Source: Terriglobia bacterium
GTDB lineage: Bacteria > Acidobacteriota > Terriglobia > JAIQFV01
Direction of reading: 5' to 3'
Assembly: GCA_020073085.1 (NCBI GenBank)
Contig: JAIQFV010000001.1
Coordinates: 496,001-560,000 of the forward strand
Length of the DNA stretch: 64,000 bases
The notes beneath the pieces are model-generated. The model did no database searches. It was not told where the DNA came from and saw nothing but the letters and a program-made list of their open reading frames with translations. How positions within the stretch are numbered: the first letter of the stretch is position 1; every line of letters begins with the position of its first letter. The position numbers were made by a program, and so were the translations under genes. Shown here piece after piece: positions 34,181-43,311 of the stretch.

Positions 34181-36076
34181 ATGCGATACCAACATCTTAT
34201 TCTCAGGCTCCTCATGGTCGCAGTGTTATCGCTGCCAATGCTTTGCTTTGGCGGAGGTTTGGACAAACTGGACGGATCCCTGCGCGAGAGGGTAAGGCGC
34301 GGAGAGCGCGGCACTATCCCGATCATCATCCGGACCGCCCTCGTGCCGGCCGATTCAAACCGTTCAAAATCGCGGCTTAACCAGGCCCTCTACGATAGGA
34401 TTGAAGGACATCGAGGACGGGTCAAAAAGGAATTCTGGGCGATCGATGGCCTCGCAGCTGAGGCAGAGGTCACGGAACTGGAGGGACTTGCCCAGACACC
34501 CGGCATCGAAGGAATCTCGGAAGATCATGTGGTGAGGCCATCGAATGACATTACTGTCAAGTCCGTCGGCGCGGACATTGCCCGGATGAGTTATGGGGTC
34601 GAAGGTGATGGTGTTGGGATCGCTGTGCTGGATTCCGGCGTATCTCCCCATGGCAAAGACCTGGATGGCTCTCGACGGATCGGCAGCCGGATTCTCGCTC
34701 AATGGAGCACCGTTGGATTGGATGGCAACGCCATGGCGAACGCCGGGTCGATGGACGACAGTTATGGCCATGGGACCCATGTCGCTGGGATCATTGCTGG
34801 CAATGGAGATGAATCCGGAGGAGCGCTTTCGGGGATCGCACCGAAGGCGAAAATCATCAGCGTCAAGGTCTTGGGGGATGACGGATCGGGTTATGTAAGT
34901 GATGTCATCGAAGGGATCCAATGGGTAATTCAAAACAAACTTAAATACAACATTCGAATCATCAACCTTTCACTGGGGCATCCGGTTTCGGAATCCTACA
35001 AAACGGATCCTCTCGCCCAAGCCTGTGAGGCCGCTGTCAGAGCCGGCATTGTCGTTGTCGTCGCGGCGGGCAACTACGGTAAGGATGAGTTTGGGAAGAT
35101 CGTGTATGGCGGAATTACCAGCCCCGGTAACGATCCCCAGGTGATAACTGTCGGTGCGGCGAAGTCCCAAGGGACGCCCGCCCGTTCCGACGACGCTATC
35201 GCGGATTATAGTTCGCGAGGACCCACAGCTCTCGACCTCCTTTCCAAGCCGGACTTGGTTGCCACCGGAAACCGGGTGAAGTCGATCGCAGATCCGAGCA
35301 CCAATAAGAACGATCTCTTCGATCTCTACCCCCAGAACCGTGTGGACCCGTCTTATTACACTCAGGCTGGAGGGACCGAGATCAAAAAGGTCCACTACTT
35401 CATTTTGAGCGGAACGTCCATGGCAACCGCGGTGGTATCAGGGACAGTTGCGCTGATGCTCCAAGCCCAGCCTCATCTCACTCCCAATTTGGTTAAGGCA
35501 ATCCTCATGGTGACGGCGCAGGACCTGCGACTGCCCTTCGTGGTTCAAGGGGCAGGCTACTTGAACACTCTTGGGGCGGTGATGCTTGCACGAAACGTCT
35601 CGGCAACCAGGGCCCCCCTGGGTTCTTCGCAGCTTCTTGATAATGGAAGAGCCTTGAGCACACAGAACACAATCCAGGGAGAAACTGTCAATTGGGGAGG
35701 CAATATCATTTGGGGAGAAAACCTGCTGTGGGGTGGAATCATCGAGAGCAATTTAGCGATATGGAGCACTCAGGTGGCCTGGGGCAGCGGCAATGTCATT
35801 TGGAGCAATGGCAATGTCTTATGGAGCAGTGGTAACATGCTCTGGGACAGTGGAAATGTGCTGTGGAGCAATGGAAATGTGCTGTGGAGTAACAGTGTCA
35901 TCTGGGGAGGAAACTTTATAACTGGCGGAAGCTATATCGGAGCAAGTGCCGCGCAATCACTCAATCCCTTGCTAGTATCCAGGTCGTTGTGGAGTTCTGA
36001 CTTTTGTGGAGGGATGTCGGTGACAACCAGTGGAAACGTGATATGGAGTTCTTCAGCCTTAATATCAGGGGAGTAG
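34181..36076 (+). CDS. secreted subtilisin-like serine protease (S8) with Trp-rich C-terminal repeats
   Basis: 631 aa from the Met at 34181 (GGAG upstream), which begins a signal peptide (MRYQHLILRLLMVAVLSLPMLCFG); the longer frame to 34073 overlaps the 69-aa ORF. An I9-like propeptide (about 30-115) precedes the catalytic domain: Asp151 (IAVLDSGV), His197 (GHGTHVAG), the oxyanion region VVVAAGNYG and Ser413 (SGTSMATAVVSG). After residue 500 comes a Trp/Gly/Asn/Ser repeat tail (NIIWGENLLWGG... then five GNVLWSN-type units) that may form a beta-solenoid or adhesive region. Repeats of NxxW type occur at the ends of other bacterial S8 proteases. It lies under the sigma-54 promoter. Confidence 0.92.
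   Translation: MRYQHLILRLLMVAVLSLPMLCFGGGLDKLDGSLRERVRRGERGTIPIIIRTALVPADSNRSKSRLNQALYDRIEGHRGRVKKEFWAIDGLAAEAEVTELEGLAQTPGIEGISEDHVVRPSNDITVKSVGADIARMSYGVEGDGVGIAVLDSGVSPHGKDLDGSRRIGSRILAQWSTVGLDGNAMANAGSMDDSYGHGTHVAGIIAGNGDESGGALSGIAPKAKIISVKVLGDDGSGYVSDVIEGIQWVIQNKLKYNIRIINLSLGHPVSESYKTDPLAQACEAAVRAGIVVVVAAGNYGKDEFGKIVYGGITSPGNDPQVITVGAAKSQGTPARSDDAIADYSSRGPTALDLLSKPDLVATGNRVKSIADPSTNKNDLFDLYPQNRVDPSYYTQAGGTEIKKVHYFILSGTSMATAVVSGTVALMLQAQPHLTPNLVKAILMVTAQDLRLPFVVQGAGYLNTLGAVMLARNVSATRAPLGSSQLLDNGRALSTQNTIQGETVNWGGNIIWGENLLWGGIIESNLAIWSTQVAWGSGNVIWSNGNVLWSSGNMLWDSGNVLWSNGNVLWSNSVIWGGNFITGGSYIGASAAQSLNPLLVSRSLWSSDFCGGMSVTTSGNVIWSSSALISGE
35789..35893 (+). repeat. five tandem 21-bp repeats encoding GN(V/M)(I/L)W(S/D)(N/S)
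   Basis: Units begin at 35789, 35810, 35831, 35852 and 35873, each seven codons. They are related at protein level with several synonymous changes, so the array is old or under protein-level selection. Looser WG units flank it on both sides. Confidence 0.85.
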
Positions 36077-36090
36077 TAACAAAACAACGA

Positions 36091-36114
36091 AGATTCGGGA
36101 GTATCCCACCGAAT
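36091..36114 (+). repeat. 7-bp hairpin after the subtilisin gene
   Basis: GATTCGG (36091-36097) pairs with CCGAATC (36108-36114). There is no T-run, so it is either a weak or factor-dependent terminator or a processing site before the HD-GYP gene. Confidence 0.4.
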
Positions 36115-36163
36115 CGCGTCTCGTGATAATATCAGGTGCGCTGCTCATCTAAGGAAGAAGATA

Positions 36164-38641
36164 GTGTCTAAAAGACCTCTCCAAAACATATCTCTTCTTG
36201 ATCTCTACATCTTCGTCACGTCAGTTACAGGGGCATACTTTCTCGTAAATGCGGCCATTCACGCCCGCTATATCACGTATTGGAAAGAACTGCTGATACT
36301 CGGAACTCTTGGGGCTGTCTCGGCTTCAGTTAAGGTTATCCTTCCCTCGTCAAAAGGTACGATCTCGATTGCATATGCTTTTGTATTCACGAGCATGCTT
36401 CTGTTAGGAACACAAGAAACTATCTTGATCGCTGCAATCTGTGCCTTCACTGGGTATGCTGTACAGGTCAAGGAGTTTCGGACGCACCAGCTTGCCTTTA
36501 ATGTTGGCAATCTAGTTGTTTGTGTGATGGTCGCATGCTATGCAATTCGAATTCTCAACGCCGATGTGTTTTGGTTCCGAAACAGCTTTCAGATACTCCC
36601 AATTATTACTGCAACTTCAATCTATTTTGTTCTCAATTCCTTCATGGTTGGCCTTGTCATTTCCCTTAGTGAATCGAAAGGATTTCGGCGCATTTGGCTG
36701 GAGAACTTCTACTGGACCGCTCCCAGTTTTTATGTGGGGGCATCCATCGCTTGGGCGCTGACGGTCTTTTATCAGCGGTATGGAATTGCCGTTATCTTCC
36801 TTGCTCTTCCCCCTCTGTACCTCACATATTTCACTCACAAGATGTACATGGCCCGTCTGGAAGAGAGTCATTTGCACCTGCGTGACATGGCCGATCTTCA
36901 TTTGCGCACCATTGAAACTCTGGCCCTGGCCATTGATGCAAAAGACGAAACGACGCATCTGCATTTGCAACGGGTCCGCATCTTTGCGACGGGGCTTGGC
37001 AGGGCATTGAACCTGAGTGATGACGAACTCAATTCTATCAAGGCAGGGGCACTGCTTCATGATGTGGGCAAGCTGGCGGTGCCGGAATACATCCTCAACA
37101 AACCGGGGAGACTGACGCCGGAAGAATTTAACCGCATGAAGGTTCACCCTCTGGTCGGAGCAGAGATTCTCTCCGCAGTCAATTTCCCTTATCCTGTTGT
37201 GCCGGTGGTCCTGTGTCATCATGAAAGATACGATGGCACCGGATACCCAAACGGACTGGCAGGAGAAGAGATCCCTATTACAGCCCGCATCCTCTCTGTG
37301 GTGGATTGCTTCGATGCGCTTGCTTCAGATCGCCCCTACCGCCGGGCCTTGCCTCCCGAAGAGGCGATGAAATATATCCATGAACAGAAGGGAAAGGCAT
37401 TCGATCCAAAGATCGTCGAACTCTTTGAGAGCCTTTATCCCACCCTTGAGCAAGAAGCCCGGGCTGCGGCGCTGGAAGCCCACCGGATCTCTGCCAATCT
37501 CCCCTCCTTTTCGCTCCAAACGAATCCCAAGGGGGCGCTGGCGCACCCGGCGACCGGATACAGCGAGACCACCCAGATCCATCATCTTCGAAACATCGCC
37601 GCTGCCAACCAAGAGGTTTATTCGCTGTATGAACTCATCCAAACGGTGGGCACCAGTCTCAATCTTGTTGAGACGTTGAACCTCATCGCCTCAAAAATCA
37701 GAAAGGTGATTCCCTGCGATTGTTGCGTTGCCTATTTGCGCCAGGACGAGACGCTTGTGCCCCAATACATAGACGGGAAGGAGAAAGAAACCTTCTCTGA
37801 CCTTGCCATCCCTCTGGGAGAAGGAATTACCGGCTGGGTGGCTGAGAACAAACGGCCTCTGATCAATTCCAATCCGCTGGTGGAATTCGGGTACCTGGGC
37901 AATGCGGCGCGGTTCACTCTGATGCGGTCCGCCCTATCCGTGCCCCTTAAGGTGAATGAAGAGGTTCTCAGCGTCATCACTCTTTATGATGAAACCCCCA
38001 ACAAGTTCGTGGGAGACAACCTTCGGGTGCTGGAGCTCATTGCTTCCAAGACCGCGCTCGCCATCAAGAATGCGATTACCTTTGAGCAAACCTATGAAAA
38101 CTCCCTGACGGATGATTTGACCGGCCTTCCCAATTCGCGGCATATGTTCCTCAAGCTGGATGAGGAAATCGCGAGAGCCCGCCGAAACGGGACCGCCCTC
38201 ACCGTTCTGGCTATGGACCTGAACTCCTTCAAGGAAGTGAATGACACTTTTGGACACTCCGTCGGCGACAAGGTGCTTCGCCAGATTGGGAAGTATTTGA
38301 GAAGTACACTGCGCGACTACGACTTTGTGGCCCGTCTCGGGGGAGACGAATTTATGGCTGCCCTGCCGGGACTTCTCGGAGAGGATATCAACAAGAAAAT
38401 TCAACAGGTGCAAGCCGCCATCGAAGGGATTCAGTCCGAAAAACGGTTCGGCCGGTTTATTAAACTCTCGCTCAGCATCGGATCCGCCACTTTCCCCCAG
38501 GACGGAAACGACGCCGACACCTTGCTGTCTGTCGCCGACTCGCGCATGTACGCCAACAAATTCACGCAAAAGAAACGTCGCCAGCAGATTGAATTCGCCA
38601 TGGATACTTCCGAAGAAGAGAGATCGTTTCCAATTCAATGA
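36164..38641 (+). CDS. membrane-bound HD-GYP / GAF / GGDEF protein
   Basis: 825 aa from a GTG start with AAGGAAGAAG upstream. The first 230 residues are about eight hydrophobic helices, a likely sensor domain. HD-GYP phosphodiesterase follows, about 250-420 (HD at 299-300 in LLHDVGKLAVP, HHERYDGTGYPNGL). Then GAF, about 490-650 (LGEGITGWVAENKRPL), and a diguanylate cyclase, about 655-815, with an intact GGDEF (726-730). It can in principle both make and break c-di-GMP, with GAF and membrane inputs. The membrane part is more AT-rich than the rest. It closes the plus-strand island before a strong terminator. Confidence 0.93.
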   Translation: MSKRPLQNISLLDLYIFVTSVTGAYFLVNAAIHARYITYWKELLILGTLGAVSASVKVILPSSKGTISIAYAFVFTSMLLLGTQETILIAAICAFTGYAVQVKEFRTHQLAFNVGNLVVCVMVACYAIRILNADVFWFRNSFQILPIITATSIYFVLNSFMVGLVISLSESKGFRRIWLENFYWTAPSFYVGASIAWALTVFYQRYGIAVIFLALPPLYLTYFTHKMYMARLEESHLHLRDMADLHLRTIETLALAIDAKDETTHLHLQRVRIFATGLGRALNLSDDELNSIKAGALLHDVGKLAVPEYILNKPGRLTPEEFNRMKVHPLVGAEILSAVNFPYPVVPVVLCHHERYDGTGYPNGLAGEEIPITARILSVVDCFDALASDRPYRRALPPEEAMKYIHEQKGKAFDPKIVELFESLYPTLEQEARAAALEAHRISANLPSFSLQTNPKGALAHPATGYSETTQIHHLRNIAAANQEVYSLYELIQTVGTSLNLVETLNLIASKIRKVIPCDCCVAYLRQDETLVPQYIDGKEKETFSDLAIPLGEGITGWVAENKRPLINSNPLVEFGYLGNAARFTLMRSALSVPLKVNEEVLSVITLYDETPNKFVGDNLRVLELIASKTALAIKNAITFEQTYENSLTDDLTGLPNSRHMFLKLDEEIARARRNGTALTVLAMDLNSFKEVNDTFGHSVGDKVLRQIGKYLRSTLRDYDFVARLGGDEFMAALPGLLGEDINKKIQQVQAAIEGIQSEKRFGRFIKLSLSIGSATFPQDGNDADTLLSVADSRMYANKFTQKKRRQQIEFAMDTSEEERSFPIQ

Positions 38642-38686
38642 AACCGGCACCTTAAATTTAGCTCTTCCATTCAATGCAACAACTTT

Positions 38687-38722
38687 AGCCTGCGCGTCTC
38701 CTCCTCCGCGCAGGCTTTTTTT
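38687..38722 (+). terminator. rho-independent terminator
   Basis: AGCCTGCGCG (38687-38696) and CGCGCAGGCT (38707-38716) form a perfect 10-bp stem, followed by seven T. It ends the HD-GYP/GGDEF transcript and separates the accessory region from the permease genes. Confidence 0.9.
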
Positions 38723-38776
38723 GATCCGCTCTTGTTTTCCGTTCATAATTCTCCAGACGCCCGATATAATCGCAGC

Positions 38777-39748
38777 ATGCTCCGTCGACTCGCTCCCCGG
38801 ATCCTTGCCTCTATCCCCCTCCTGTTCGGAGTCACCCTTCTTTCATTTCTGTTGATGCACACGGCCCAGGGCGATTTTCTTTCTTCGATGCAGTTGAATC
38901 CCCAGATTGATCCCGCCACAATTGAGACCGCACGTACAAAATTCGGGTTGAATCTCCCCTGGTACGTACAATACTTCAAATGGATTGCGCAAATCTCCCG
39001 GGGAAATTTCGGGTACTCGTTTGCCTATCAGCAGCCGGTCACCGAGATCATCGGATCGTATGTCGCCAACACGCTTTTACTTTCCGTCACTGCGCTTTTC
39101 CTCGCGTTGATTGCGGCATTGCCGTTGGGGATTCTCTGTGCTGTTAAAAGAAACTCGTGGATAGATCGGGCCGTCCATCTGGTCTCCTCGGTCGGTGTGT
39201 CGCTGCCCACGATCCTCCTCGCCCTCTTCGCTGTTCTGTTCGCAGCAAAGACGGGTTGGTTCCCCATCGGAGGCCGCGAGCGGCTGGATGCCGCAGAACT
39301 GGGTTGGTTCGCCCATGGCCGGGATCTGCTTCATCACCTTGTTCTGCCGGCCATGGTCCTGGCGGTCAATCCGGCCATTGTCTATTTTCGACAGACTCGC
39401 AGCAACCTCTCCGCCGTATTGGACGATCCGTTCATCATGACAGCACGTGCCAAAGGACTGGGGCCTCTTCACATTCTATTGCGTCATGCCATGCGCAATG
39501 CACTGAACCCCCTCATATCGCTTTTTGGGTTTTCAGTCGCAAACCTGCTAAATGGGGCCTTCCTTGTGGAGATCATTATGTCCTGGCCCGGCTTGGGTCG
39601 ACTGACCTACGAGGCCCTTCTCAGTCGCGATTTATACCTTGTGATGGGTTCTCTTACATTGGCTTCACTGATGTTGATTGGGGGAAATTTGTTGGCTGAC
39701 TTTTTGATGGCGTGGAATGATCCAAGGATAAAAGTCAGCTCTATGTAG
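38777..39748 (+). CDS. oligopeptide-type ABC transporter permease (DppB-like)
   Basis: Inner-membrane permease, 323 aa from the Met at 38777 (MLRRLAPRILASIPLLFGVT), where homology begins; the frame extends to 38732. Six hydrophobic helices, an N-terminal TMD0-type segment and the family's cytoplasmic EAA-like loop (TARAKGLGPLHILLRHAMRNALNPLIS). The next gene is the DppC-like partner. With the lipoprotein at 22619 it could form one importer, although they are 14 kb apart and no ATPase gene is in the window. Confidence 0.9.
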   Translation: MLRRLAPRILASIPLLFGVTLLSFLLMHTAQGDFLSSMQLNPQIDPATIETARTKFGLNLPWYVQYFKWIAQISRGNFGYSFAYQQPVTEIIGSYVANTLLLSVTALFLALIAALPLGILCAVKRNSWIDRAVHLVSSVGVSLPTILLALFAVLFAAKTGWFPIGGRERLDAAELGWFAHGRDLLHHLVLPAMVLAVNPAIVYFRQTRSNLSAVLDDPFIMTARAKGLGPLHILLRHAMRNALNPLISLFGFSVANLLNGAFLVEIIMSWPGLGRLTYEALLSRDLYLVMGSLTLASLMLIGGNLLADFLMAWNDPRIKVSSM

Positions 39749-39821
39749 TATTGTTCCACGGTGAGGTGACCGAAGTGACGGCAGGGCATTCATTCAAGAC
39801 CCTTGGAACGAGGCACTTGTT

Positions 39822-40802
39822 ATGGGAGCGGAACCTCCTGATATGAAGAGAACCCTCCTTTGGAATCAAAAAATGCTCTGGGGATCCGCCCTTCTCCTTC
39901 TCTTCATCCTGGTCGCCTTGGGTGCCGACTTTGTGGCGCCCTATCCCCCTTCCAATCAGTATCGGACGTCATTCAACTCGGCGCCCTTCTCGGACAGCGC
40001 GCGGGCCGACGGTGCTCCTCCGTCAATCCGTTTGTTTGTCGCCGCGGATTCATACCGATGGCTTGGATTTCTTCCATCGCGGCGGCACCTCTTCGGCTCT
40101 CAGGAGGGAAAGCCGATTTTCCTTCTTGGAAGCGACGAATTCGGACGTGATATCTTCTCACGCCTGGTCTTTGGGGCACGGATCTCGCTTCTCGTCGGTT
40201 TCCTCGGGGTTGCCATCTCTTTCTTCGTGGGGATGTTGCTGGGGGGAATCTCGGGGTTCGTGGGAGGTTGGATTGACCAGATGACCATGCGCGGTTCGGA
40301 GCTGTTCATGGCGCTGCCCGGCCTTTATCTGCTCCTGACCCTGCGATCCGTATTTCCCAAACAACTTTCCCCAACAGCGAGCTTTTTTCTAATCATCAGC
40401 ATTCTCTCCCTGGTGAACTGGGGTTCGATTGCCCGCGTCATCCGCGGAATGGTTCTTTCGTTACGAGAAAACGATTTTGTCGAGGCAGCCCGGGCAGTGG
40501 GTGCTTCAAGAGCACGGGTCCTTACCCGGCATATCCTCCCCAACACTGCTCCTTTTCTGCTGACTCAAGCGTTGTTAAGCATTCCATATTACATTTTGGG
40601 CGAAATTGCCCTATCGTTCCTGGGATTGGGAATTCAAGAACCCAATCCAAGCTGGGGCAACATGCTGGCCTCAGCCCTGGATATCACCGCCCTCACGGAA
40701 CGACCGTGGATTCTTGCGCCCGGTGCTGCCATCTTTTTGGTCGTGTTGGCCTTCAACCTATTTGGGGAAGGGTTGAACGACGCATTCAAGCCCAGAAGGT
40801 AG
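39822..40802 (+). CDS. oligopeptide-type ABC transporter permease (DppC-like)
   Basis: Second permease, 326 aa; an internal Met at 39843 (MKRTLLWNQKMLWGS) is an equally good start. It has an N-terminal helix, then a periplasmic insert, LLGSDEFGRDIFSRLVFGARISLLVG (the DppC/OppC hallmark), and the EAA loop (EAARAVGASRARVLTRHILPN). C-terminal FGEGLNDAFKPRR is typical. 73 bases separate it from the DppB-like gene. The neighbouring amino-sugar genes raise the possibility that muropeptides are the cargo. Confidence 0.92.
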   Translation: MGAEPPDMKRTLLWNQKMLWGSALLLLFILVALGADFVAPYPPSNQYRTSFNSAPFSDSARADGAPPSIRLFVAADSYRWLGFLPSRRHLFGSQEGKPIFLLGSDEFGRDIFSRLVFGARISLLVGFLGVAISFFVGMLLGGISGFVGGWIDQMTMRGSELFMALPGLYLLLTLRSVFPKQLSPTASFFLIISILSLVNWGSIARVIRGMVLSLRENDFVEAARAVGASRARVLTRHILPNTAPFLLTQALLSIPYYILGEIALSFLGLGIQEPNPSWGNMLASALDITALTERPWILAPGAAIFLVVLAFNLFGEGLNDAFKPRR

Positions 40803-41047
40803 AGGCCTTCCGCCATCGACGGCATCCTTGATCATTTCTCCTTCCGGCCCGCCTGACAGGGTTTTAAGGCTGGACCCTTCAGGGAGGCGGTCTCCTTGTC
40901 GTTACTCGATTGTCCGGCCTCCAACCTCTTCACGGTTATTTTGTGCTACAATTCTCCCACTCCTGGGGTTTGCTGAATCCACGCAACTCAGATGCGCCTG
41001 GCCTTTCCGCCACGGCAGACTCGCCTGACTGAGGAGCAACCGCCTTA

Positions 41048-42088
41048 ATGTCTTTGATGCTTCAGGAAATCGATGAGCAACCCGGCGTCCTCGAGCGCAC
41101 TCTGAATGCAGAATGGAAACATGCCGAGCAGTTGAGCCGAGTTCTCGCGCGGCGGAGTCCTTCCTTGATTGTGCTGGTGGCTCGAGGAACCTCCGATAAC
41201 GCCGCCCAATTTGGCCGGTACCTCCTGGAAATTACGACTGGGATCCCCGTGTCACTGGCGGCGCCTTCGGTCCACACGTTGTATCGGGCCAGACTACGCC
41301 TTTCCAATACGCTTGCGATTGGAATCTCTCAGTCCGGAGAATCTACCGACATTAACCTTACGATTCAGCACGCCAAAGAGTGCGGCGCCATGACCGTCGG
41401 GATCACCAATGATTCCCGGTCCACCCTGGCCTCCCTTGTGGACGAGATTTTTGTCACACGGGCTGGCCAGGAAAGAAGTGTGGCCGCGACTAAGACTTAT
41501 ACCGCCCAGCTCATGGTGCTTTACCTTTTGGCGGCTTGTCTTCGAGGATTTCCCGATGGGTGGAGCAAATCCCTGACGCGCATCCCCGGATGGACCGCAC
41601 GATCCCTCTTATTAAAAGCGAGCATCCGCGAGATTGTGGAGCGATATCGTTTCATGCGTCAGTGTGCTGTGGTCGGCCGCGGCCTGAATTATGCCAATGC
41701 CTTTGAGCTGGCGATTAAGCTGATGGAAACCTGCTATGTTATGGCGGAGCGTTTTTCATCAGCAGATTTCCTCCATGGCCCGATCGCCATGGTGGAAGGA
41801 GGGTTCCCCGTCATTCTCTTTGCTGCGCCCGGAAAAGCTTTTCGCGACATGCTCAGGCTCACGCGTCGACTGATGCAATTAAAGGCCGAGACCGTTGTGA
41901 TTTCCAGCGAGGCCCAGATCCTTAAGTTCGCTACGCGCGCATTGAAAATGCGAGACCGGATCGATGATCTCTATTCTCCAATCCCTTACATTGTTCCCGG
42001 CCAAATCTTCGCAGCTTTACTTGCGGAAACGAAAGGGCTGAGTCCGGACACCCCTCGATCGCTTAGCAAGATCACCCGAACAGTCTGA
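41048..42088 (+). CDS. SIS-domain protein, probable glucosamine-6-phosphate deaminase/isomerase (NagB-II or GlmS isomerase-like)
   Basis: 346 aa resembling the two-SIS isomerase half of GlmS without the glutamine amidotransferase domain. The N-terminus has the typical MLQEIDEQPGVLERTL. First SIS: VARGTSDNAAQFGRYLLE and SQSGESTDINLTIQHAK; the C-terminal SIS contains GRGLNYANAFELAIKLMETCYVMAE, SADFLHGPIAMVE. Such free-standing proteins deaminate GlcN-6-P to fructose-6-phosphate in catabolic clusters. Its place next to a sugar kinase, MurQ and NagA supports that role. Confidence 0.85.
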   Translation: MSLMLQEIDEQPGVLERTLNAEWKHAEQLSRVLARRSPSLIVLVARGTSDNAAQFGRYLLEITTGIPVSLAAPSVHTLYRARLRLSNTLAIGISQSGESTDINLTIQHAKECGAMTVGITNDSRSTLASLVDEIFVTRAGQERSVAATKTYTAQLMVLYLLAACLRGFPDGWSKSLTRIPGWTARSLLLKASIREIVERYRFMRQCAVVGRGLNYANAFELAIKLMETCYVMAERFSSADFLHGPIAMVEGGFPVILFAAPGKAFRDMLRLTRRLMQLKAETVVISSEAQILKFATRALKMRDRIDDLYSPIPYIVPGQIFAALLAETKGLSPDTPRSLSKITRTV

Positions 42089-42224
42089 TAAAGTTCAGGT
42101 GGGGCCTCAACCCGTGAAACAACTTGTTCGAAAACCAAGCCGATTGTATCGCAACGGTCTCCCATGAGATCGGAGGACTGCAAATCCCCGAACCCGGAAG
42201 CCACCAATCGGCAGAAGTGATCCT

Positions 42225-43160
42225 ATGAAGATACTCATCGGAATTGACGGAGGCGGGACCAAGACAGAAGCGGCAGCCGCCACCGAGGGAGGGGAAATTA
42301 TCGGCACGTTTGAAGCCGGGCCGTCGAACGTCTTCAAGGTTGACTTCGCCGCCTCTGCTGCGGCGCTCGAAAACGTGATTGAAGGTTCCTTAGCGAAAGC
42401 CCATGCCAGCCGGGCCGAGGTCGTCTCCATCTGTGCCGGTTTGGCTGGGGTCGATCGCCCTACCATCCAGAAGCAGATCACCGATATCCTGTACCGGATT
42501 GTCCCCATCGACAGGATCTCGGTGGTGGGCGACGCGACGACGGCACTGATGGGGGCCACGGAGGGGGAACCGGGAATGGTGGTCATTTCCGGCACCGGTT
42601 CCATCGCTTATGGCATGAACGCTCAGCGTCAACGCGCCCGTGCCGGTGGTTGGGGGCATATCGTCGATGACTTCGGAAGTGGCTATGACATCGTCCGGAA
42701 TGCCTTCAACGAAGTCTTTCGGGCTCACGATGGGCTGGAACCTCCAACCCGTCTGACGCAAGCCTTCCTCGACACCCTTCATGCCGAAAATGTGGACAAT
42801 CTGTTGATTGCGATCCACCGGGATTACACGACCGCCGGCAAAATCGCTTCCTTGTTCCCTCTTGTCCAGTCCGTCGCTGATGGCGGTGACATCATTGCCA
42901 ACAAGCTTCTGGAACGGGCAGGGCATGATCTTTCTTCCACCGCAGAGGCCGTCGTGCGCAAACTGGACTTATACAACCAGGATTTCATTTGCGGAACGAC
43001 GGGCGGAGTGTTTCAATCCAGCCGGCAGGTTCGAGATTCCTTCGCGTGGTATGTTCACCGGTTCGCCCCTCGCGCCAATGTCTGTTTTCCCAGGAAGTCA
43101 GCCGTGGAGGGAGCCCTCATGCTCGCGAGGGCAAATTTTCAAGGCAGAAGGATGTTCTAG
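42225..43160 (+). CDS. BadF/BadG-type ATPase, probable N-acetylglucosamine/N-acetylmuramic acid kinase
   Basis: 311-aa actin-fold sugar kinase. Phosphate-binding boxes: LIGIDGGGTKTEAA at the N-terminus, VVGDATTAL, VISGTGSIAYG and GGWGHIVDDFGSGYDI. The BadF ATPase group includes GlcNAc and MurNAc kinases (MurK). Between a SIS deaminase and MurQ/NagA, phosphorylation of imported GlcNAc and MurNAc is the likely job. No phosphotransferase permease is present, so the sugars would enter unphosphorylated. Confidence 0.87.
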   Translation: MKILIGIDGGGTKTEAAAATEGGEIIGTFEAGPSNVFKVDFAASAAALENVIEGSLAKAHASRAEVVSICAGLAGVDRPTIQKQITDILYRIVPIDRISVVGDATTALMGATEGEPGMVVISGTGSIAYGMNAQRQRARAGGWGHIVDDFGSGYDIVRNAFNEVFRAHDGLEPPTRLTQAFLDTLHAENVDNLLIAIHRDYTTAGKIASLFPLVQSVADGGDIIANKLLERAGHDLSSTAEAVVRKLDLYNQDFICGTTGGVFQSSRQVRDSFAWYVHRFAPRANVCFPRKSAVEGALMLARANFQGRRMF

Positions 43161-43311
43161 CCCCTTTCGTCGCCCCACCTCCTGGTCGCTCTTGTCTCAG
43201 ACCAAAGCCAAGGAGGGCCATCTCGACACTTCAGGGAGCGACTCACGGGAAATGGTTGAGGTGGACTCAGAAGGGCCTTGCTCCCAAATCTGAATTTATT
43301 GGAGACTTCGC

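Noticed and set aside
35789-35893. Possible CRISPR-like array
   Set aside because: The 21-bp units have no spacers and are in-frame codons of the protease tail.
38764-38769. TATAAT just before the DppB-like ATG
   Set aside because: Only eight bases separate it from the ATG and no -35 stands at the right distance; probably chance.
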